Below, one piece after another: positions 43,738-53,145 of a DNA stretch of 64,000 nt. The DNA comes from Anabaena sp. PCC 7108 (GTDB lineage Bacteria; Cyanobacteriota; Cyanobacteriia; Cyanobacteriales; Nostocaceae). The translations under genes and the position numbers were made by a program. The notes under the pieces were generated by a model, which searched no databases, had not been told where the DNA came from, and worked only from the letters and a program-made list of their open reading frames with translations. The stretch covers positions 2,553,403 to 2,617,402 of the forward strand of contig NZ_KB235896.1 in NCBI RefSeq assembly GCF_000332135.1, given 5' to 3'. Position 1 is the first letter of the stretch. The number at the start of each line of letters is the position of its first letter.

Positions 43738-45246
43738 ATGTTTAACTTTACCTTAAAAGTTACAAAACCAAGATTATTTTGGCGAAGTCTGTTCGCTGTC
43801 CTTTTTAGTAGTAGTTTTTTGCTTCCTAATATTGGGAACCAAACAGCTAGGGCGCAAGTAATTCTACAATCTTGTCAGCTATCACCAAAAACCGTCAAAG
43901 AAAAAGAAAATCTCCGTTTATCAGCACTTAAAGGTAATAGAGATAGCCAGAATCGCTACCAAAAATTACTAAAACAACACGCACAAGAATTACAGAATTG
44001 TCGCAGTCGAAATTGGCCTCAAACCCAAGCTATCTGGTTGCGGTTGTATCCATGCGATACTCAACCGGGTGCAATTGATCAGATTATGGATCGGATTGTT
44101 AGCCGTGGCTATAACCAAGTTTATTTAGAAGCATTTTATGACGGCCAGGTATTATTGCCAGCAGCAGCTAATCCCACAGTTTGGCCGGCTGTAGTTCGCA
44201 CACCGGGAACAGAAAAGACTGATTTACTAGCCGCAGGAATTAAAAAAGGTCAAGAACGGGGTTTGAAAGTTTATGCTTGGATGTTTACCGTCAATTTTGG
44301 CTATACTTACGGACAGATACCCAGCAGACAAGATGCGATCGCTCGTAATGGTAAAGGACAAAACAGTTTAGCAGTTGTAGATAACGGCTCTCAAGTATTT
44401 ATTGATCCTTATAACAACCAAGCCAAAAACGACTATTACCAAATGGTACAAGAGATAATACGTCGCCGTCCTGATGGTATGCTCTTTGACTATGTACGCT
44501 ATCCTCGACAAGCTGGAATTAACTCTATTGCTACTAAAGTTTCAGATTTGTGGTTATTTACGCCCGCAACCCAAGAAGCCTTTTTCCGTAGGGCTTTAAA
44601 CTCCAAAGGATTGGAATTAATGCGGCGGTTTTTAACTAAGGGATATGTCACCGCAGGAGATATAAATCAAGTTGATAAACTTTATCCCCAAGAAGATGAA
44701 CCTCTTTGGGAAGGACGCAATCCCTCAATCGCTCAAAAGTCCCTCTTATCAGCCACCGACAGACAACCAGGTTTACAAGTAGAATTATGGCAGTTGGCGG
44801 TAGCCCATGCTATGCAAGGTATTCTAGATTTTGTTGCTTTAGCTAGTTCCCCAGCACAGCAGCAACGCATTCCCAGCGGAGTAGTGTTTTTTCCAGATGG
44901 TAATCAAGCTGTGGGAAAAGGGTATGATTCCCGTTTGCAACCTTGGGATCGTTTTTCTCCTTCCTCAGAATGGCATCCTATGGCTTATGCAAATTGTGGT
45001 AATGCAAATGCTAGTTGTATTGCAGAGCAAGTGCAACGGGTTTTGAGTATGGCACAACCAGGTACACAGATAATTCCAGCTTTAGCTGGTAAATGGGGAG
45101 AATCAATTAGTAATCGTCCACCCCTGGAAGCACAGATGGCAGCTTTACGCCAATTTTCTCCTCAAATCAAGGGAGTCAGCCATTTTGCATATTCTTGGCA
45201 ATATCCTGAACATGATGGCGATCGCAAATTTTGCCGTAACAAATAA
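43738..45246 (+). CDS. Family 10 glycosylhydrolase-like (GHL10) protein (502 aa)
   Basis: Exported protein with an N-terminal signal segment (~15-35). The catalytic-type TIM barrel begins AIWLRLYPCDTQ and includes QVYLEAFYDGQVLLPAA, KVYAWMFTVNFG and RPDGMLFDYVRYPR (acidic DYVRYP motif of the GHL10/DUF187 group). Such enzymes are thought to hydrolyse envelope polysaccharides; the substrate is unknown. The frame opens at a GTG (43687) inside a dispersed repeat; the ATG at 43738 gives a sensible signal sequence. Confidence 0.85.
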   Translation: MFNFTLKVTKPRLFWRSLFAVLFSSSFLLPNIGNQTARAQVILQSCQLSPKTVKEKENLRLSALKGNRDSQNRYQKLLKQHAQELQNCRSRNWPQTQAIWLRLYPCDTQPGAIDQIMDRIVSRGYNQVYLEAFYDGQVLLPAAANPTVWPAVVRTPGTEKTDLLAAGIKKGQERGLKVYAWMFTVNFGYTYGQIPSRQDAIARNGKGQNSLAVVDNGSQVFIDPYNNQAKNDYYQMVQEIIRRRPDGMLFDYVRYPRQAGINSIATKVSDLWLFTPATQEAFFRRALNSKGLELMRRFLTKGYVTAGDINQVDKLYPQEDEPLWEGRNPSIAQKSLLSATDRQPGLQVELWQLAVAHAMQGILDFVALASSPAQQQRIPSGVVFFPDGNQAVGKGYDSRLQPWDRFSPSSEWHPMAYANCGNANASCIAEQVQRVLSMAQPGTQIIPALAGKWGESISNRPPLEAQMAALRQFSPQIKGVSHFAYSWQYPEHDGDRKFCRNK

Positions 45247-45259
45247 TTATTTCGATATC

Positions 45260-46381
45260 TCATTGCTTTTTCTTAGCACGTTTTTGTTGGTACATCAATT
45301 CATCTGCCAAAGTAATTAGATCATCTAACGAAACTGGTTGGCTAGGGTCATAACTCACAAACCCTATACTCATTGACACATTAAACGGCTTATTCCCAGA
45401 CAGATTATACTCATCAATAGAAGATTGTAGTCGCCCAATCGTTACCTCTACACTGGGGTCGTTACTTTGCATTAATACCACAAATTCATCACCTCCCAAT
45501 CTCCCCAAAGTATCAGAACTGCGAAAAGTTTGGTTGATTAAGTTGGCAGATGCCACAATAGCAGCATCACCAAATTCATGTCCTAATTGATCATTAATTT
45601 GCTTGAGTCCATCTAAATCAATAAACATTAAACAGGTAGGAATTTGAGTGCGTTGGGCTAATTTTAATTGTTGTTCTGCGACTACAAAAAATCCTCGTCG
45701 ATTGTATAAACCTGTCAACTCATCAGTTAGAGAAAGATGACGCACTTGTGCTTCAGCTGCTTTCCGTTCTTCAATTTCTTGTTCTAGAGCAATAGTCCGG
45801 TCTTTTACTCGCTGTTCTAATTCTGAATAAACTTCTACATTCTCCATTGCAACTGATGTTACATCTGCCAATGCTTGCAACACTTTTACTTCTTGTAAGG
45901 TAGGCTGATGGAGAGTTGCCCAATAAGTCCCAATAGCTCCGATTGGTTCTTGAGTGCGGATAGGAACCATAACCATACTTTTTATAAATGTCGGTTTATA
46001 AGCGACATGAGGAACACGTTCATCAACACTTACATCTTCAATAATCGCAGGTTGACGGTTAAACATTGCCCAGCCGCCAATACAAATATTCATCGGAAAT
46101 CGCTGACCTTTCCAGAGTGGAGCAATAGCATCCTCGTCAGCATAGTAACAGCAACCGTTGTCCCGAAGTACGAAGCTGGCTCCATCCGATTTCGTCAATT
46201 CTCGTGCCGCTACCCGCACAATTTCCATAATCCTTTGTAAACTACGAGCCAGAGAAAGGTCTTGAACTACTAATAATAAACGTTCCATTGCTTGTAAGTA
46301 TTGCTGAGTTGCATTACCTTCTGCTTCAAACAATATTGGACAAGACAATGGTGTGGGAATATTGGTTGTTGTCATATACAC
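45260..46381 (-). CDS. Diguanylate cyclase with GAF sensor (373 aa)
   Basis: Makes cyclic di-GMP from two GTP. N-terminal GAF-like domain (~28-190) with SDGASFVLRDNGCCYYADED, a coiled coil (~190-215) and a GGDEF domain (~215-370) with the intact RLGGDEFVVL active site. The GAF domain has a paired Cys-Cys next to YYADED, but bilin binding cannot be judged from sequence. No membrane segment; cytoplasmic. Convergent with the glycosylhydrolase gene, 13 bp apart. Confidence 0.9.
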   Translation of the reverse strand: MYMTTTNIPTPLSCPILFEAEGNATQQYLQAMERLLLVVQDLSLARSLQRIMEIVRVAARELTKSDGASFVLRDNGCCYYADEDAIAPLWKGQRFPMNICIGGWAMFNRQPAIIEDVSVDERVPHVAYKPTFIKSMVMVPIRTQEPIGAIGTYWATLHQPTLQEVKVLQALADVTSVAMENVEVYSELEQRVKDRTIALEQEIEERKAAEAQVRHLSLTDELTGLYNRRGFFVVAEQQLKLAQRTQIPTCLMFIDLDGLKQINDQLGHEFGDAAIVASANLINQTFRSSDTLGRLGGDEFVVLMQSNDPSVEVTIGRLQSSIDEYNLSGNKPFNVSMSIGFVSYDPSQPVSLDDLITLADELMYQQKRAKKKQ

Positions 46382-46680
46382 CCCAATAATTTTTAATTTT
46401 AAACACCGAGACTAGGAGTGATGTCGTAGCTAACTTGTCTGGAAATAAACTGTTTCTGAGGAAATTTTTCCAAAATAACACATTAACAAACAGCTTTTTT
46501 GATAGCTACTTAAACACCTATATATATCATGTCAGTTTCATGTAAATTATTTAACGGTTATTTAAAAGATGTAACTTTTTGTTTTATTTGCACTTCCGTA
46601 AAATAAAAATTAATCAACACGCAATTTAAAACGCTAATATTTATGGATTTATCGCCAAGTTAAATCATGACTTTGCTATA

Positions 46681-49620
46681 TTACTTCATTTCCATCCAAT
46701 TATCTCCCGCACGCATATCTACTAATAATGGCACACTTAAACTTACAGCATTTTCCATCACCGACTTAATTTGTGGTTGCAATTCTTCCCACTCTTGAGG
46801 AGGAACTTCAAACACCAATTCATCGTGAACTTGTAACAACAACCGTGCTTGATAATTCTTTAAAACCTCATGTAATTGCACCATAGCAATTTTGATAATA
46901 TCCGCACTAGAACCTTGAATTGGTGCATTCGCAGCCGAGCGTAATAACCCAGCATCATAAGCACCTAAATTCTTTAATTTACTCAAATCAATATCTTCTA
47001 TATTCCTATTTTTAAAATCGCGTAAACTATTACTAGTAAAATCAAAATAACGCCGTCTACCCAGAATTGTTTCTACATAACCGAGAGCAATTGCTTGTTT
47101 TTTAACTCCCTCTAAATATTTAAATACTTGGGGATACCGTTCATTAAATCGCTTAATAAATTCATTCGCATTCGCTTTATCTACACCTGTTGAACGGGCA
47201 AACTTGAGAGAACCCATTCCATAAATTACACCAAAATTAATTGTCTTCGCAAAACGACGTTCTTCTGAAGTTACTTCTTCTTTTTCAAAGACTAATTTTG
47301 CTGTCACAGTGTGAATATCTTCATTTTGCTGATATGCTTTTAGTAATATCGGTTCTTGACTCAAATGAGCCAAAATTCTTAATTCAATTTGTGAATAATC
47401 AGCAGCTACCATTAACCAACCTGATTCAGGTAAAAACGCTTTTCTAATTTGACGACTAAAAGCGGTACGAATCGGGATATTTTGTAAATTCGGATTAGAA
47501 GAAGATAACCTCCCAGTTGAAGTTGCAGCTTGGTTAAAATCTGTATGTAAGCGTTGACTTTTTGGATGTACTAATACTGGTAAAGCATCCACATAGGTAG
47601 ATTTTAATTTTGATAAAGTTCTATATTCAAGAATCGCATCCACAAAACCAGTATTATCAACTTCTTGGAGTTTTTCTAAAGTCGCTGCGTCTGTAGAATA
47701 GCCAGTTTGAATCTTGCGGGAATATTTAGTACTTAATCCCAACTTCTCAAACAAAATCTGGCTCATTTGTTTGGGAGAACCTAAATTAAATTTTTCTCCC
47801 GCAATTTCAGTGGCTGTTATTTCTAATTTTGCTAATTCTGTTTCTAACTGCTGAGAAAGTTCTTGGAGATAATCTGAATTAATTCTCACTCCTGTATATT
47901 CCATTTCCGCTAAAACTGCTTCTAGGGGTTGTTCGACTTCTTGCAATAGTTTATTTAAAGCCGGAGTTTTTTCTAATTCTTCTCGCAATTTTGGGACTAA
48001 AGCAAATGTAGAATAAACATCCATTCCGCAATAATCAGCAACAGCAGTAATATCTATATCAGCAATGGTTTTACCTTTGGGAACTAAATCAACATAACTT
48101 GTGGCTATTAATCCTAAATATCGCTGTGATAAATCAGTTAAATTATGGCTACTATCTGGATTTATCAAGTAACTTGCCAGCATAGTATCAAACACTACTC
48201 CTGTCAAATTAATTCCCTGACACTTGAAAATTAAACGATCAAATTTAGCATTTTGTAAAGATTTAGGATAATCAGCACTTTCTAAAATTGGACGTAATGT
48301 TTGTAATACTAAATCTTGATTTAAATTTTTGCCAAGTTTATGATTTAAGGGAATATAAGCTACTTCATTTGCTTCTTTTCCCCAACAGCAACCAATTCCC
48401 ACTAAATTCGCATCTCTAGGTTCTAATGCAGTTGTTTCTGTATCCCAAGCAACAGGTGTTTCTGGATTAGTGAAGGTTTGTAATAGGTTCACCAAATCAA
48501 TTAATTGAGCTTCAGTATTAATGATGTTTGGTTGAATTGGGGAAGCAGTTTGTTTTTTGGCTTCTGTTGTATCAGCAGCACTAAAAAACCACAAATCATG
48601 ATCTTCATCAATATTGTTTTTTTCTAGTTTATCTACTTTAGGATTTAATTCAACTTGTCCACCAAATTTAAATTGGAGTTCGTTGATTTTATCTAAAAAA
48701 TTATTAAATTCTAACTTCTCTAAAATTGGGGTGAGAACGCTGCTATCAAATCCTGTTAATTTACAATCTTCTAAATCAACTTCTATAGGAACATCGACAA
48801 TTATTTGCGCCAAATATCGAGAATGAAAAGCATTTTCTTTCCCATTAATCAATTTTTCCTTAATCGTACCTTGGAGTTCGGTTAATGAATCATAAACATG
48901 ATCAAGAGAATTATATTTATTTAGCAGTTTGACTGCTGTCTTTTCACCAATTCCTTTTACCCCAGGAATATTATCTGATTTATCACCACAAAGAGCTTTG
49001 AAATCAACAATTTGTGTAGGTAATATGCCTAATTTTTCTTTAACTTGTTCTGCTCTAAATTCAGTAATACTATTTGTAGAACGTTTTAATGCTTCTGGAC
49101 TAAAATTTAAAACAGTAATTCCTTTATCAGCATCTATTAATTGAAATAAATCTTTATCTCCTGATAAAATTTTCACGCGATACCCAGCAGCAGCAGCTTT
49201 TTGTGCCAAAGTTCCCAAAACATCATCCGCTTCATACCCTGGTGCAGTTAAAATTGGTAAATTAAACCCATTTAGTAACTCTTGTAAATTTGCTAAGTCG
49301 GGAATGAAATCTTCTGGTGTTTCTGCACGTCCTGCTTTATAAGTATGATCAGCCTCATGGCGGAAAGTTGGTAATTTTAAATCAAACGCTACCGCAATTG
49401 CTTGTGGCTGTTGTGTGGTTATTACTTCCAGCAAACACTTAAGAAAGCCAAAACATACGCTAGTGGGAATACCTGCTTTTGTACGTAGTCCTCCGTTTTT
49501 ACCTTTAGCAAAAGCGAAGTAGGAACGAAAAGCCAAGGAATGTCCATCTACGAGAATAAACGTAGGATTATTTGTAATTGCAGAGTGAGAAGTCAAATTG
49601 TTAACGGAATTGAGAGACAT
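46681..49620 (-). CDS. polA: DNA polymerase I
   Basis: Replication and repair polymerase with three domains. The 5'-3' exonuclease opens with FILVDGHSLAFRSYFA and includes GYEADDVLG and an H-h-H stretch (PGVKGIGEKTAVKLL). The proofreading domain keeps VAWDTETTAL, the NAKFDRLIF segment and YCGMDVYS, so its acidic residues look intact. Polymerase motif A DYSQIELRILAH, motif B RRFAKTINFGVIYGM and motif C VHDELVFEVP are all present. The frame opens 35 codons upstream (49725); the ATG at 49620 (MSLNSVNNL) is preferred since the upstream stretch is basic and not conserved-looking. 979 aa. Confidence 0.95.
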   Translation of the reverse strand: MSLNSVNNLTSHSAITNNPTFILVDGHSLAFRSYFAFAKGKNGGLRTKAGIPTSVCFGFLKCLLEVITTQQPQAIAVAFDLKLPTFRHEADHTYKAGRAETPEDFIPDLANLQELLNGFNLPILTAPGYEADDVLGTLAQKAAAAGYRVKILSGDKDLFQLIDADKGITVLNFSPEALKRSTNSITEFRAEQVKEKLGILPTQIVDFKALCGDKSDNIPGVKGIGEKTAVKLLNKYNSLDHVYDSLTELQGTIKEKLINGKENAFHSRYLAQIIVDVPIEVDLEDCKLTGFDSSVLTPILEKLEFNNFLDKINELQFKFGGQVELNPKVDKLEKNNIDEDHDLWFFSAADTTEAKKQTASPIQPNIINTEAQLIDLVNLLQTFTNPETPVAWDTETTALEPRDANLVGIGCCWGKEANEVAYIPLNHKLGKNLNQDLVLQTLRPILESADYPKSLQNAKFDRLIFKCQGINLTGVVFDTMLASYLINPDSSHNLTDLSQRYLGLIATSYVDLVPKGKTIADIDITAVADYCGMDVYSTFALVPKLREELEKTPALNKLLQEVEQPLEAVLAEMEYTGVRINSDYLQELSQQLETELAKLEITATEIAGEKFNLGSPKQMSQILFEKLGLSTKYSRKIQTGYSTDAATLEKLQEVDNTGFVDAILEYRTLSKLKSTYVDALPVLVHPKSQRLHTDFNQAATSTGRLSSSNPNLQNIPIRTAFSRQIRKAFLPESGWLMVAADYSQIELRILAHLSQEPILLKAYQQNEDIHTVTAKLVFEKEEVTSEERRFAKTINFGVIYGMGSLKFARSTGVDKANANEFIKRFNERYPQVFKYLEGVKKQAIALGYVETILGRRRYFDFTSNSLRDFKNRNIEDIDLSKLKNLGAYDAGLLRSAANAPIQGSSADIIKIAMVQLHEVLKNYQARLLLQVHDELVFEVPPQEWEELQPQIKSVMENAVSLSVPLLVDMRAGDNWMEMK

Positions 49621-50025
49621 AAGCCTATTATAGCTAGTATTTTTCCTTGAGTACATAATACCTACGTAGAATAAAGCAAGTTTTCTTAGCTTTTTAACCT
49701 TTGTTGACTGGATGGTTATTTTCACCCGTCAGTAATATTCCCTTAAATATTTGTAGTCATGTCATGACATGAACAATAATATCCCCAATATCCCCGACTT
49801 ATTAGAGAAGTAGGAAATCTGAGTTTTGTAATTTTCACAAATAAAAAATGCTTACTATAGTATTTTCTCTTATGTAGATACTACTTAAGTAGAATATCAA
49901 AAATATTGAACTGGAATCCTCATCAAAACTTTAGATTTAATTGAGTAGATTTACGAAAGCGCTAATCAGTGTTTTAGAGCTATAAATTAGTTATATTTCA
50001 ATTCCTCTAACACAACAATTTACCT
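49621..50025. other. 405-bp intergenic region between polA and the PEP-CTERM gene
   Basis: Divergent promoter region, AT-rich. No convincing hairpin or repeat beyond short AT-rich words and a CCCCGACTT fragment near 49796. Confidence 0.5.
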
Positions 50026-50739
50026 ATGAACTCTAAATTTATCAGCACTTTAGCAGCCGCCACTACCTTAGCAGGAATTGTTGCCACCGCCGGAACTGCA
50101 AATGCAGCTTCCCTCTCTTATACTGCTTCTTCTGGTGATTATTCTCCAACGGATTTTAGTGAAACACTCAGTATCCAAAAATTTGACTCATCTTTAGGTA
50201 CACTGACGAGTGTTTTCCTAGAAATTACTGGTTCTATCAAGGCAAATGCAGGCTTAGAAAGCCTCAGTGCATCTTCATCTACAATCACAGCAAATGTTGG
50301 TGCAGATATGTATTTAACCCAGGATAACAATCAGTTGTTTTTCATCAAGCCCACTAATAGTGAATCTTACCAAGCTACTGCATTTGATGGACAAATTGAT
50401 TTTAGTGGCACTTCTGGAAAGACAATTAATGACATCATGGACTCGGAATATAAAAACACGACTTTAACTAGTGACCTATATGACCTAGCCGCATATATTG
50501 GTTCTGGAAATATAGACTTTTTGTTTTCAGCTACAGCTAAATCAAGCGTTTCAGGATCTGGTAATATTGTTTCTCAGATCAATACAAATGCTAAAGGAAC
50601 ACTGAAAGTTACATATAACTATGATAGTCCCTACTCAACTCAAGTACCTGAACCCTCTACTTTACTGGGATTTGGTTTAGTTGCTGGTTTTGGTATGTTA
50701 TCACAACGCAAAAAAAGCCGATTTCAAATCTCAAAGTAA
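50026..50739 (+). CDS. PEP-CTERM sorting-signal protein (237 aa)
   Basis: Exported protein with signal peptide (1-28, ending AGTANAA) and a C-terminal tripartite signal VPEPSTLLGFGLVAGFGML followed by the basic QRKKSR. The PEP motif, helix and basic tail mark it for exosortase-type (EpsH/cyanoexosortase) processing. The middle region is beta-rich and Ser/Thr-rich without recognised domain. No exosortase gene lies in the window; the neighbouring envelope-polysaccharide genes are compatible with a surface role. Confidence 0.88.
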   Translation: MNSKFISTLAAATTLAGIVATAGTANAASLSYTASSGDYSPTDFSETLSIQKFDSSLGTLTSVFLEITGSIKANAGLESLSASSSTITANVGADMYLTQDNNQLFFIKPTNSESYQATAFDGQIDFSGTSGKTINDIMDSEYKNTTLTSDLYDLAAYIGSGNIDFLFSATAKSSVSGSGNIVSQINTNAKGTLKVTYNYDSPYSTQVPEPSTLLGFGLVAGFGMLSQRKKSRFQISK

Positions 50740-50961
50740 TAAGGTTATACAATGGGTAGTTTGACCACACCAATTAGAAACTTTAGGTTTGAATAGTTAA
50801 TTTTGTAAGTATTTTATTTAATTTAGTTATCTTTTTTTATCGTGTCTACAAGATGCGATAAATTATTGTTTTTAGGCAAAATATTTTCTTTACCCAGAAT
50901 ACTCCCCATTGTCTACCAGAGATTGCTAATCTCTTACTAGCACTTCAAAGCTGGGGAATTT

Positions 50962-51831
50962 ATGCACAAACTATCTACCAATTCTACATCTATCCACAAT
51001 CAGACAGGAAATGTCAAAGATGTTCAGCTATTAGTTTTAGATATAGATGGTACGATTGCTGGACATGACAATCAAGTGAGTGAAGTTGTCAAGCAAGCCA
51101 TTACAGCAGTACAAGCCAAAGGCATTAAAATAGCCATAGCTACGGGGAGAATGTATTGTTCAGCTTTGCGGTTTCATCAAGAAATTCAATCTACCCTACC
51201 ATTAGTAGCTTATCAAGGGGCTTGGATTCAAGAACCAAGGAACCAAAAAATTCATCGTCATTTACCGGTTTCTCGGAAAATTACCCAGCAATTACTAGAT
51301 TATTTTGAACAGCCGCCATTGCGTTCTTTACTTTCTGTGCATTTCTACGTAAATGACAAACTTTACGTGCGGGAAATGACTAAAGAAACTGAAAGTTATG
51401 CAGAACGCTGCGGTGTTAGTCCCATACCCGTCGGTGATTTGCGTCAAGTCTTAACTGATGAACCCACCAAAGTTTTAGCTTTGTGTGACGATGTCAATAT
51501 CATCAACGAACTTTTAGGGAATTTACGTCTTCAATACACACCCGCAGAACTATATTTAACCACATCTGTTGCCACTTTTTTAGAAGCGGCTAACCCCTTT
51601 GTGAATAAAGGAACTGCTGTCCGCTATATCGCTGAAGAATTGCTGGGATTAGAAAGCGCTAACGTCATGACTATTGGCGATAACTTCAATGATGTGGAAA
51701 TGCTAGAATACGCGGGTATTGGAGTGGCTATGGGTGACGCACCAGCAGAAGTTCAAGCGATCGCTAATTGGGTAGCTCCTAATGTAGAAGCAAATGGAGC
51801 GGCAGTAGCAATCAAAAAGTTTTTACTGTAA
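50962..51831 (+). CDS. Cof-type HAD superfamily phosphatase (289 aa)
   Basis: HAD hydrolase, probably acting on small phosphorylated metabolites. Motif I is VLDIDGTIAGHD (nucleophile and acid-base Asp), motif II IATGRMYC, motif III a later Lys, and motif IV IGDNFNDVEML with a GVAMGDAP segment, the Cof/IIB-type end. It includes a C2 cap typical of Cof proteins. The gene ends at the bidirectional terminator that also serves the sRNA candidate on the opposite strand. Confidence 0.88.
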   Translation: MHKLSTNSTSIHNQTGNVKDVQLLVLDIDGTIAGHDNQVSEVVKQAITAVQAKGIKIAIATGRMYCSALRFHQEIQSTLPLVAYQGAWIQEPRNQKIHRHLPVSRKITQQLLDYFEQPPLRSLLSVHFYVNDKLYVREMTKETESYAERCGVSPIPVGDLRQVLTDEPTKVLALCDDVNIINELLGNLRLQYTPAELYLTTSVATFLEAANPFVNKGTAVRYIAEELLGLESANVMTIGDNFNDVEMLEYAGIGVAMGDAPAEVQAIANWVAPNVEANGAAVAIKKFLL

Positions 51832-51833
51832 AC

Positions 51834-51901
51834 ATCAAAAAAGACACCGACGACTGGCCGTGTTTCGTCTCGGTGTCTTTTCTGGTTCGCTCCTCACACA
51901 C
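51834..51901 (-). ncRNA. Candidate sRNA with region complementary to the Yfr1 core
   Basis: On the minus strand, TTGACT (51930-51935) and TATAGT (51907-51912) are separated by exactly 17 bp, a near-ideal sigma70 promoter. A start near 51901 would give a ~67-nt RNA beginning GTGTGTGAGGAGCGAACC and ending at a hairpin (GACACCGA / TCGGTGTC) followed by six T at ~51835. The 5' end contains GTGTGAGGAG, the exact complement of the conserved CUCCUCACAC core of the cyanobacterial sRNA Yfr1. No ORF of note. Promoter, length and terminator support a transcript; the Yfr1 link is inference. Confidence 0.6.
51843..51880. terminator. Bidirectional terminator between HAD gene and sRNA
   Basis: The stem GACACCGA (51843-51850) / TCGGTGTC (51870-51877) is preceded by six A and followed by four T on the plus strand, so it can end both the rightward HAD transcript and the leftward sRNA. 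Confidence 0.8.
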
Positions 51902-51906
51902 CTGCT

Positions 51907-51935
51907 ACTATAGCCGAGGAGATTTATTGAGTCAA
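51907..51935 (-). promoter_or_regulatory. Sigma70-type promoter of the sRNA candidate
   Basis: TTGACT, 17-bp spacer, TATAGT on the minus strand; the only gene-like unit downstream before the terminator is the ~67-nt RNA. Confidence 0.65.
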
Positions 51936-51983
51936 TATCCGTAATTAAAATTTTTATTTTGATATTGGAAAAAATGATGGTAA

Positions 51984-52772
51984 CTATAACTCTAGAGGTG
52001 CGAAAACCCCCAATTTTGCCTCTAATACAGACTTTAACACCAACTTAGTAGCTATCAGCAATCCCAGTCTAGCTTGGGCTAATGCCAATGAATTAATTTT
52101 CACTTCACCCCAAATCCGGCAATTACACCAAAAATTATCAAAAGCTTGGCTCAATTTTAGCCCTGCTTTTTCCCAGTTGACTACACTCATGGCATCAGGA
52201 TATACCAAATCGTCTACCAATTTTATCAGCTGGTGAATGAGACGAAATTCATCCGGTTGATGGAAACGCAATTTTTGATCATGATCAAGCCACGGTATAG
52301 ATTGTGCGGACTGAAAATAACGAAAATTCATACTTTCATCTACAAGTTCAATTAAGCCCTCTCGGTGAGCTAATCGTAATAATGAACAGCAGCGTGCATG
52401 AGTATATTGAATAGTAAATACTAGTTTATCAGTATGTTGGGTTTGATAACTACTTTTAACACTTTTTAATCCAGTACTTTCAACCGTAATACTGTGCAGC
52501 CAATCTGCTAGAGTAGGATGAGTAAGCTCTATACAAACCCAAGCAGGGGGAACTATTTTGACTCTAAAAATTTCGCCACAGTTTGCCGATAAATAAGCAG
52601 CAATTTCCCAAGCAATTTCCATAGCTTTTGAATTATCACTGGTTGATAGCCTCAGAGCAAGACTGGAAATATACAAAATCTTTTCATGATCTCCACCTTG
52701 ATGTAGAGGAATTTTTATATCCTCTATGCATAGAATTTCTCCACGATTAGTATAATCACTTAGAAAATTCAT
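51984..52772 (-). CDS. Stand-alone DALR anticodon-binding-domain protein (262 aa)
   Basis: The C-terminal ~110 residues end in LALAQARLGLLIATKLVLKS then VLEAKLGVFAPLEL, the DALR fold of arginyl/cysteinyl-tRNA synthetases, and carry TIQYTHARCCSLLR, which resembles the ArgRS YAHAR segment. There is no Rossmann catalytic domain (no HIGH or KMSKS). The N-terminal half has no recognised domain. The ATG at 52772 is preferred; the frame is open 21 codons further. Such free-standing proteins are known from cyanobacteria but their role, for example tRNA binding, is unproven. Confidence 0.8.
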   Translation of the reverse strand: MNFLSDYTNRGEILCIEDIKIPLHQGGDHEKILYISSLALRLSTSDNSKAMEIAWEIAAYLSANCGEIFRVKIVPPAWVCIELTHPTLADWLHSITVESTGLKSVKSSYQTQHTDKLVFTIQYTHARCCSLLRLAHREGLIELVDESMNFRYFQSAQSIPWLDHDQKLRFHQPDEFRLIHQLIKLVDDLVYPDAMSVVNWEKAGLKLSQAFDNFWCNCRIWGEVKINSLALAQARLGLLIATKLVLKSVLEAKLGVFAPLEL

Positions 52773-52835
52773 GAAATGGATATAGACTAAATGTTTAATT
52801 GATGTATACTTCTTAAAAAGTAGCCGTTGATGCAC

Positions 52836-53145
52836 GTAGATCTTTGGGAAACTTTTGTGGATATGAATATTTTATCCTGTTCCATCCACCTTTAGATAGA
52901 AGTTAACTCTAGGTAAAGAAAAATGAGAGTAGGATAAAATTTCATGAATAATCGATGAATCATGAGTAAACTTTACTACCTTCATTGTACAGTAAGAAGT
53001 ATAACAGAAGAGTAGAGGGCAAATCCGCTTTCTACACTTTACATGGCTGACGCTGTTAGGCGTTAAGCCTACCCTGTTAACACAAAGACACTCCTTGCAC
53101 CTTTTTATTACGTCTTTGTATTCAGCCGAACGCTCTTTGTTACCT
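52836..53145. other. 310-bp divergent promoter region
   Basis: Between the DALR gene (leftward) and the Crp/Fnr gene (rightward). Contains a small palindrome TTAGGCGTTAAGCCTA (53057-53072) of dispersed-repeat type. No gene seen; a TTG-initiated in-frame extension of the regulator crosses its right end. Confidence 0.5.

Noticed and set aside
49621-49725. 35-codon N-terminal extension of polA
   Set aside because: Extra residues are basic and not part of the polymerase fold; the ATG at 49620 gives the family N-terminus.
51841-51915. Yfr1 itself on the plus strand
   Set aside because: CTCCTCACACACC is present on this strand, but no 3' terminator hairpin follows it and no promoter precedes it. 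The promoter and terminator geometry fit only a minus-strand RNA.
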